Shown: positions 6,960 through 11,007 of the stretch, piece after piece
How the letters are laid out: every line of letters begins with the position of its first letter
Numbering within the stretch: the first letter of the stretch is position 1
Assembly (NCBI GenBank): GCA_024641255.1
Contig: JAHEDL010000142.1
Coordinates: 1 to 11,007, forward strand
Length of the DNA stretch: 11,007 nt
DNA from: Pseudorhodobacter sp.
GTDB lineage: Bacteria; Pseudomonadota; Alphaproteobacteria; Rhodobacterales; Rhodobacteraceae
Direction of reading: 5' to 3'
The notes under the pieces: generated by a model
What the model was told of the DNA's origin: nothing
The model's database searches: none
Seen by the model: the letters and a program-made list of their open reading frames with translations, nothing else
Program-made: the position numbers and the translations under genes

Positions 6960-7721
6960 ATGGCCGATTTGATTCCATCTATTTCTGAAAAGATTGGCCG
7001 ATTTGGCGTGCTGTGTGTTGGTGTGGTTGGCTTTGCCGCGCTGGGCGCATGTGCGCGGCCGCCGGTTTCGTCGGAAATCAACGATCCGCATGAGGCCGAA
7101 AACCGGCATGTGCATGCCTTTAACGTGGCGCTGGATAAAGCCGTGCTGCGCCCGATTGCCGAAGGCGCGGGGGGCAGCGGGACTGGGCCGTTTGCGACCG
7201 GGGTGAAGAATTTCGCCAGCAATCTGGATGCGCCGGGTGATGTGTTGAACGACCTGCTGCAGCTGCGGGTGGGCCGCGCGGCGCATAACACGCTGCGGTT
7301 TGCAGTGAACTCGACCATCGGGCTGGGCGGGTTGTTCGATCCGGCGCGGGCGATGGGGGTTGAGGCCAAGGAAACCGACTTTGGCGAGACGCTGTATGTC
7401 TGGGGCGTGAACGAAGGTTACTATATGGAGCTGCCGTTTATCGGCCCGTCGACGGCGCGCGATACTTTTGGACGTGTGGTGGATTATGCAATTAATCCGC
7501 TGGGTCTTTTCGTGAAGCCACCGGAAAGCTATATTGGCACGGCAGCGCAGGTTCTGGATAAAGTTGAATCACGCGCTCGTCATGCCGAAACCGTTGATTC
7601 TATCCTATATGGAAGTGCGGACAGCTACGCGCAGACCCGCCTGCTATATTTGCAGAACCGCCACTACCAGCTGGGTCAGACCCCGGCAGACGACAGCTTT
7701 GAGGACCCCTATGCAGAGTAA
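6960..7721 (+). CDS. mlaA: MlaA/VacJ-family outer-membrane lipoprotein
   Basis: Predicted 253-aa lipoprotein of the Mla system, which extracts mislocalised phospholipids from the outer leaflet of the outer membrane and hands them to MlaC. A signal segment (about 12-30) ends in the lipobox L28-G-A-C31; the residue after Cys is Ala, compatible with outer-membrane sorting. Family blocks follow in order: NDPHEAENRHVHAFN (41-55), VKNFASNLDAPGDVLNDLLQ (82-101), RFAVNSTIGLGGLFDPA (113-129), DFGETLYVWGVNEG (140-153), and LPFIGPSTARDTFG (158-171). ATG 6960 gives a normal signal peptide. The ribosome site before it is weak (GGGAA at 6944-6948), and the frame is open upstream to 6873 with nothing peptide-like. 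mlaC follows with an 11-nt overlap. The C-terminal tail is acidic (SFEDPYAE). Confidence 0.94.
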   Translation: MADLIPSISEKIGRFGVLCVGVVGFAALGACARPPVSSEINDPHEAENRHVHAFNVALDKAVLRPIAEGAGGSGTGPFATGVKNFASNLDAPGDVLNDLLQLRVGRAAHNTLRFAVNSTIGLGGLFDPARAMGVEAKETDFGETLYVWGVNEGYYMELPFIGPSTARDTFGRVVDYAINPLGLFVKPPESYIGTAAQVLDKVESRARHAETVDSILYGSADSYAQTRLLYLQNRHYQLGQTPADDSFEDPYAE

Positions 7722-8322
7722 TCATTCGATGATGTCCCGCCGCCGCTTTGCGGCAGGTTTTGCGCTTGGTTCGGTGGCGTTGGCGCTGCCACTGCCGTCG
7801 CTGGCGCTGACGGTCGATGATGCACGGGCCTTGATCGACAAGGCAGTGCGCGACATCAACGCCACCATCGACTCTGGCAAGAGCGAGCAGGCGATGTATG
7901 GCGATTTCGAGCGGATCTTCATTCGCTATGCCGACGTGCCTGCGATTGCACGTTCGGCGCTGGGCGTGGCGGCAAAGTCGGCCAGCAAGGCGCAGATGAG
8001 CAGCTTCACCAAAGCGTTTCAGGGTTACATCAGCCGCAAATACGGTTCGCGCTTCCGCGAGTTCATTGGCGGGCGGATCGAAGTTACCGACGCGCGTGCG
8101 GTGAAAAGCTATTACGAAGTGATTTCCGTCGCGCATTTGAAGGGCCAAGCGCCGTTTGACGTGCGGTGGCATGTGTCGGACAAGTCGGGCAAGAACCTGT
8201 TCTTCAACATCATCATTGAAGGCGTGAACATGCTGGCATCGGAACGGACCGAAGTTGGCGCGATGCTGGACAAGCGCAAAGGCAACATCGACGCGCTGAT
8301 CACCGACCTTAAAACCGCGTAA
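7711..8322 (+). CDS. mlaC: MlaC/Ttg2D-family periplasmic phospholipid-binding protein with a twin-arginine-type signal
   Basis: Predicted 203-aa periplasmic shuttle that carries phospholipid between MlaA and the inner-membrane MlaFEDB complex. The start at ATG 7711 is backed by GAGGA (7701-7705) 5 nt upstream, inside mlaA, which it overlaps by 11 nt; ATG 7729 and 7732 are weaker alternatives that keep the whole signal. The N-terminus has S9-R10-R11-R12-F13 followed by a moderately hydrophobic stretch and probable cleavage after SLA (30-32), which resembles a Tat signal rather than a plain Sec signal. The mature part shows family features: a helical start, YADVPAIARSALG (73-85), FTKAFQGYISRKYGSRF (99-115), and the strand pattern VRWHV with NIIIEGVNM (166-174). 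It has normal length. A strong terminator follows 19 nt after the stop, so mlaA-mlaC is a two-gene unit. Confidence 0.92.
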   Translation: MQSNHSMMSRRRFAAGFALGSVALALPLPSLALTVDDARALIDKAVRDINATIDSGKSEQAMYGDFERIFIRYADVPAIARSALGVAAKSASKAQMSSFTKAFQGYISRKYGSRFREFIGGRIEVTDARAVKSYYEVISVAHLKGQAPFDVRWHVSDKSGKNLFFNIIIEGVNMLASERTEVGAMLDKRKGNIDALITDLKTA

Positions 8323-8341
8323 GATCTACGGAATAGAAAAC

Positions 8342-8371
8342 AAAAAGGCGTCCCAAACGGGGCGCCTTTTT
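8342..8371. terminator. Strong bidirectional intrinsic terminator between mlaC and the PBP gene
   Basis: AAAAAGGCGTCCC (8342-8354) pairs with GGGGCGCCTTTTT (8359-8371) over 13 positions with one G-T pair, around the loop AAAC. The A-run on one side and T-run on the other make it work in both directions. It lies between two convergent genes that end at 8322 and 8380. Confidence 0.93.
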
Positions 8372-8379
8372 GCTTTTGG

Positions 8380-10566
8380 TCAGTTGCCCTTGCCAAGCAG
8401 GTCGCGGATCAGCGAGTCAACGGCGTTATCGCCGTTGCCCGCTGCGCCGGGATCGACTGGCGCGATTTCAGGCGCCGGTTCGGTTGGTTGCGCGCTTTGC
8501 GGCGGCAAACGCGGTTCGGGCACGATCATCGGCAGGTCGTGTGGCGGGATGCCGTCTTCGATACGGGTCATCACCTCGTGCCAGATTTCGGCCGGAAGCC
8601 CGCCGCCGGTGACGCCTTTCAGCGGGGTGTTGTCATCGTAGCCAATCCAGACGCCGGTGACATAATCGGCGGTAAAGCCGATGAACCACGCATCGCGCGC
8701 CGCCGAGGTGGTGCCGGTTTTGCCTGCAGCGGGGTGGCCATCAAGCCGCGCGCGGGTGCCGGTGCCGCTGTCAACGACTTGGGCCATCATATAGGTCAGC
8801 AGTTGTGCGGCCTGTTCGGAAATCACCCGTTCGCCAATGCCGCCGCCTGCGCCCATCAGGGCTTCGTTTTCGCCTTTCAGCTTCAGTTCGACCAAGCCGT
8901 AAGGGGTCACGGCAGAGCCACCGTTCAAAATCCCGGCATAGGCGCCGGTCATTTCAATCAGCGTTGATTCAGATGCGCCAAGCGCAAGCGCCGGCCCCGC
9001 CGCCAAGTCGGACTGAATGCCAAAGCCAGAGGCTACGGCACGCACCGCTTCGCGACCCACCGCTTCGGATACCCGAACAGCGGGGATATTGCGGCTTTCC
9101 TTCAAGGCTTCGGTCAGGGTGATCAGGCCCTTGAATTCGTGGTCATAGTTGTCGGGCGTCCACGGGCCAGAACCGGGGATGCGGATGGTCAGCGGGGTGT
9201 CTTCGACGAAGTCAGACGGGCTCCACCCCAGATCAAGGGCGGCGGCGTAGACGAAGGGTTTGAACGAAGAGCCTGTTTGCCGCAGCGCCTGCGTGGCGCG
9301 GTTGAACGAGCCTGCTTCTTCAATCTTGCGCCCACCAACCATCGCGCGCACGGCGCCATCCGCGCTCATCACCACGATGGCGGCCTGGGCTTTGGACCCG
9401 TCTTTGACCTTGTTGTCAAAGACCCAAGCCAACGCTTCTTCGGCGTCTTTTTGCAGCTTTTGATCCAGCGTTGTGCGCATGATCACGTCTTCGGTGGTGG
9501 TTTTGGTCAGGAAATCGGGAGCGGTTTCCATAACCCAATCGGCAAAGAAGCCGCCGGATTTGGTCTGCGCCGCCTCTGACAGTTCGGCGGGGTGGGCGTG
9601 GGCGTCTGCGGCCTCTTCCGGCGTCAGGTAACCCTGTTCCAACATCAGGTCGATGATGACATTGGCGCGGTCTTGCGCGCGTTTCAGGTTGTTGGTGGGT
9701 GCATATTTGGTGGGAGCTTTCAGCAAGCCCGCCAGCATGGCCGCCTGTGCCGGCGTGACCTGATTGGCGGAAATGCCGAAATAGCGCTGCGCCGCCGCCT
9801 CAAAGCCGCGTGCGCCAGCCCCAAGATAGGCGCGGTTGAAGTAGATCGTCAGGATTTCGGCCTTGGTATATTTGGCCTCCATCGCCATCGCGTAAGGGAT
9901 TTCTTTCAGCTTGCGCCAGACCCCGCCAGAGCGGCAGTCTTCTTCATAATCGCTTTCAGATTTCCACTTTGCGGTGTCATAGGGCACGCCAAGGCACAGC
10001 AGTTTTGCCACCTGTTGCGTGATGGTCGACCCGCCGTTGCCTTCCAGCGGGCCGCGCCCGGCGGCAAGGTTGATCGAAATGGCCGAGACAATGCCGCGCG
10101 GGCTGACGCCGAAGTGGTGGTAGAACCGCTTGTCTTCGGTCGCAATGACGGCGTGCAGCAGATAGGGCGACACGGTGTCAGAGGTGATCTGACCGCCGAA
10201 GGTTTCGCCGCGCCATGCAAACACGGTGTCGTTGCGATCCAAGAGCGTGACCGACCCCTTGGCGCGGGCATCCAGCAGTGCATTGACGGGCGGGAGTTGC
10301 TGCGAAAAGTAGAACACGATGCCGGCAAGGATCAGTGCCGATACAATGCCAACGCGCCAGAACACGCCCCAGACGATGCGCCAGATCATGCTGAAAAAGC
10401 CGGCAACCAGCCGCACCAGCGGGTTTGATGACCTGCGGCGCGGCGCGCGTTTGGCGGCAGTTTTGCGCGGTGGTTTCGGGGGCGGGGCCGACCGCGTGCT
10501 TGCCTTGACCGACCCGTATCGTCTGTCCGCCACCAGGGGTCTTCCCCCTTTGCCCGTGCCCGCCAT
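8380..10566 (-). CDS. Bifunctional class A penicillin-binding protein (PBP1A family; glycosyltransferase and transpeptidase)
   Basis: Predicted 728-aa inner-membrane enzyme that polymerises lipid II into glycan strands and cross-links the peptides. Layout: a basic, proline-rich cytoplasmic tail (1-50); a hydrophobic region at 50-88 with the main transmembrane helix at about 72-88; and a GT51 domain (about 105-290) with catalytic E144 in ATEDKRFYHHFG, GGSTITQQVAK (178-188) and the ILTIYFNRAYLGAGARG block (238-254). The transpeptidase domain (about 395-670) has S433-x-x-K436 in TGSSFKP, S491-R-N493 and K616-T-G-T619. An insert of about 25 residues between TQQVAK and RKLKE holds two cysteines (C191, C211) not expected in the E. 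coli type. The C-terminus (about 680-728) is proline-rich and ends with a short amphipathic segment SLIRDLLGKG. ATG 10566 has only a loose AGG-rich ribosome site. The gene is single and is transcribed away from glnK. Confidence 0.94.
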   Translation of the reverse strand: MAGTGKGGRPLVADRRYGSVKASTRSAPPPKPPRKTAAKRAPRRRSSNPLVRLVAGFFSMIWRIVWGVFWRVGIVSALILAGIVFYFSQQLPPVNALLDARAKGSVTLLDRNDTVFAWRGETFGGQITSDTVSPYLLHAVIATEDKRFYHHFGVSPRGIVSAISINLAAGRGPLEGNGGSTITQQVAKLLCLGVPYDTAKWKSESDYEEDCRSGGVWRKLKEIPYAMAMEAKYTKAEILTIYFNRAYLGAGARGFEAAAQRYFGISANQVTPAQAAMLAGLLKAPTKYAPTNNLKRAQDRANVIIDLMLEQGYLTPEEAADAHAHPAELSEAAQTKSGGFFADWVMETAPDFLTKTTTEDVIMRTTLDQKLQKDAEEALAWVFDNKVKDGSKAQAAIVVMSADGAVRAMVGGRKIEEAGSFNRATQALRQTGSSFKPFVYAAALDLGWSPSDFVEDTPLTIRIPGSGPWTPDNYDHEFKGLITLTEALKESRNIPAVRVSEAVGREAVRAVASGFGIQSDLAAGPALALGASESTLIEMTGAYAGILNGGSAVTPYGLVELKLKGENEALMGAGGGIGERVISEQAAQLLTYMMAQVVDSGTGTRARLDGHPAAGKTGTTSAARDAWFIGFTADYVTGVWIGYDDNTPLKGVTGGGLPAEIWHEVMTRIEDGIPPHDLPMIVPEPRLPPQSAQPTEPAPEIAPVDPGAAGNGDNAVDSLIRDLLGKGN

Positions 10567-10597
10567 GCCTGCCTGTACCCCGTTTAGGTGTTTGTCA

Positions 10598-10786
10598 CAC
10601 TCTATCCCGTTCGGTTTGGAATGTGGAGCGTTGGCAGAGTCGTTTCGCAGAGAGTCGCCGCCTAATATTTGATCGCTTGGTCAAACCAGCGTTCACTCTA
10701 TCCGGTCGGTTCAGAATCTTCGGCCTTGCCGCAGGCGATTCGCAACCTGCGTAAGCTTAATATTTGAGCGATTGTCGGATTTGATG
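10598..10786. repeat. Degenerate direct repeat of about 95 bp, two copies
   Basis: The blocks CACTCTATCC at 10598 and 10694, each followed within a few bases by TCGGTT and then GAAT, recur at a spacing of 96. The block AATATTTGA at 10664 and 10759, each followed by a CG and a TTG, recurs at a spacing of 95. Between these blocks TTCGCA also lines up; the rest has drifted. Overall identity by eye is about 60 percent with one gap. The second copy's AATATTTGA runs into the -35 of the glnK promoter. This looks like an old tandem duplication with conserved islands, or paired regulator sites. Confidence 0.6.
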
Positions 10787-10792
10787 TATAAT
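10764..10792 (+). promoter_or_regulatory. Sigma-70-type promoter of glnK
   Basis: TTGAGC (10764-10769) and a perfect TATAAT (10787-10792) are separated by exactly 17 nt. Transcription would start near 10799, leaving a leader of about 115 nt. No sigma-54 GG-N10-GC element was seen here. Nitrogen control, if any, would then act through activator sites upstream, such as the repeated AATATTTGA islands; this last point is inference. Confidence 0.75.
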
Positions 10793-10802
10793 AAATGTGC
10801 TA

Positions 10803-10894
10803 TTGCGGCTGTTGGCAGGTTCTAAAAGCGCCGCAAACTTGTGCTGCACCTGCGAAAGCCGCCTGATTGACAGCGAGGGCCAGCAAAGGCCTCG
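10803..10894 (+). promoter_or_regulatory. Structured leader of the glnK mRNA
   Basis: Complementary segments in order: A TTGCGGC (10803-10809), B GCAGGT (10815-10820), A' GCCGCAA (10830-10836), B' ACCTGC (10848-10853). A pairs with A' (7 bp) and B with B' (6 bp), so the pairs interleave and would be either a pseudoknot or two exclusive hairpins. A third hairpin, CGAGG-GCC with GGCCTCG (10874-10881 with 10888-10894, one bulged G), ends 6 nt before the purine-rich ribosome site at 10901-10908. No known riboswitch was recognised. Confidence 0.4.
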
Positions 10895-10914
10895 GGATAG
10901 AAAAGGGGTGCATC

Positions 10915-11007
10915 GTGAAAATGATCATTGCCGCCATCAAGCCTTACAAGCTGGACGAGGTCCGCGAAGCGCTGACCGCGATCGGCGTGCGGGGGATGAT
11001 GGTGACC
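10915..11007 (+). CDS. glnK: PII nitrogen regulatory protein, GlnK type (5' part, cut by window end)
   Basis: Only the first 31 codons are present. They read as a PII start, KMIIAAIKPYKLDEVREAL from residue 2, then AIGVRGMMVT, matching the first beta-alpha unit of the fold. PII trimers sense 2-oxoglutarate, ATP/ADP and glutamine status and control AmtB, glutamine synthetase adenylylation and Ntr signalling. The IIAAIKP and GVRGMMVT wording resembles GlnK of Rhodobacterales more than GlnB, so amtB would be expected just downstream, outside the window. The GTG at 10915 is the best start: AAGGGG lies 6 nt upstream, while the ATG two codons later would be 12 nt away. The T-loop with the uridylylated tyrosine is not in the window. 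Confidence 0.88.
   Translation, partial: MKMIIAAIKPYKLDEVREALTAIGVRGMMVT

Larger units (their letters stand above)
10567..10914. other. 348-nt divergent intergenic region between the PBP gene and glnK
   Basis: No coding frame or tRNA is supported here. The region must hold the promoter for the PBP gene (minus) and for glnK (plus). The glnK promoter and leader are listed separately; no convincing -35/-10 pair was found for the PBP gene. Other dyads seen are TTTGA-N8-TCAAA (10668-10672 with 10681-10685) and CGCAGG with CCTGCG (10730-10735 with 10746-10751). Either could bind a regulator; none was matched to a known consensus. Confidence 0.7.

Noticed and set aside
7534..7710. N-terminal extension of mlaC to 7534
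   Set aside because: It is antiparallel in style to nothing known, lies inside mlaA, and would bury the twin-arginine signal about 70 residues into the protein.
9592..10428. A 278-codon plus-strand frame opposite the PBP gene
   Set aside because: It is a shadow of a gene with complete glycosyltransferase and transpeptidase motifs; no ribosome site or domain supports it.
10636..10657. AGAGTCG repeated at 10636 and 10651, shared with the 8-50 palindrome
   Set aside because: A 7-mer shared three times in 11 kb is weak, the spacing differs, and the two copies here are direct rather than inverted.
10845..10912. TGCACC (10845-10850) and GGTGCA (10907-10912) as an NtrC dyad
   Set aside because: The half-sites match the enteric NtrC pattern but are 56 nt apart and lie downstream of the promoter, so they do not form a binding site of the known geometry.
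1..11007. CRISPR array, tRNA, insertion sequence or prophage genes
   Set aside because: No regularly spaced short repeats, cloverleaf-like segments, transposase motifs or phage proteins were found on either strand.

Overview
The window is a high-GC stretch of chromosome from an alphaproteobacterium, most likely a member of the Rhodobacteraceae/Rhodobacterales. This placement rests on codon use, on the order of the genes, on the GlnK-type start of the last gene, and on protein styles such as the FemAB-like acyltransferase and a PBP1A with a cysteine-containing insert. It is inferred from memory of these families, without a database search. Every long gene looks intact. Only the PII gene at the right end is cut, by the window edge. 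No tRNA, rRNA, CRISPR array, transposase or phage gene was seen.

Left part (about 1-3600, minus strand, read right to left): a compact run ridA-like, glycerophosphodiester phosphodiesterase, FemAB-like/GNAT acyltransferase, glutathione S-transferase, pterin-4a-carbinolamine dehydratase. Junctions are a 1-nt overlap, 97 nt, 0 nt and 3 nt, so one transcript is likely. The proteins suggest metabolite repair and housekeeping: removal of reactive imines, phospholipid head-group salvage, glutathione conjugation and pterin recycling. Just beyond the last gene is a perfect 17-bp AT-rich inverted repeat (8-50).

Centre (3601-6780, minus strand): a type I secretion pair, ABC permease/ATPase followed by HlyD-type adaptor, overlapping by ATGA. 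It ends in a small hairpin with a T-run (3601-3624). No secreted substrate and no TolC is in the window. A 25-bp palindrome (3565-3589) lies between this operon and ridA.

Right-centre (6960-8322, plus strand): mlaA followed by mlaC, overlapping by 11 nt. These encode the outer-membrane lipoprotein and the periplasmic shuttle of the Mla system, which moves misplaced phospholipids back from the outer leaflet. The inner-membrane MlaFEDB complex is not here. MlaC appears to carry a twin-arginine signal. A strong bidirectional terminator (8342-8371) separates mlaC from the convergent pbp1A-type gene.

Right end (8380-11007): a bifunctional class A penicillin-binding protein on the minus strand, then a 348-nt divergent intergenic region, then the start of a GTG-initiated glnK on the plus strand. 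The intergenic region holds a good sigma-70 promoter for glnK (TTGAGC, 17 nt, TATAAT), a degenerate direct repeat of about 95 bp, and a leader of about 115 nt with interleaved complementary segments. I found no clearly new multi-gene system. The most interesting signals are non-coding: the palindromes at 8-50 and 3565-3589, and the glnK upstream region.
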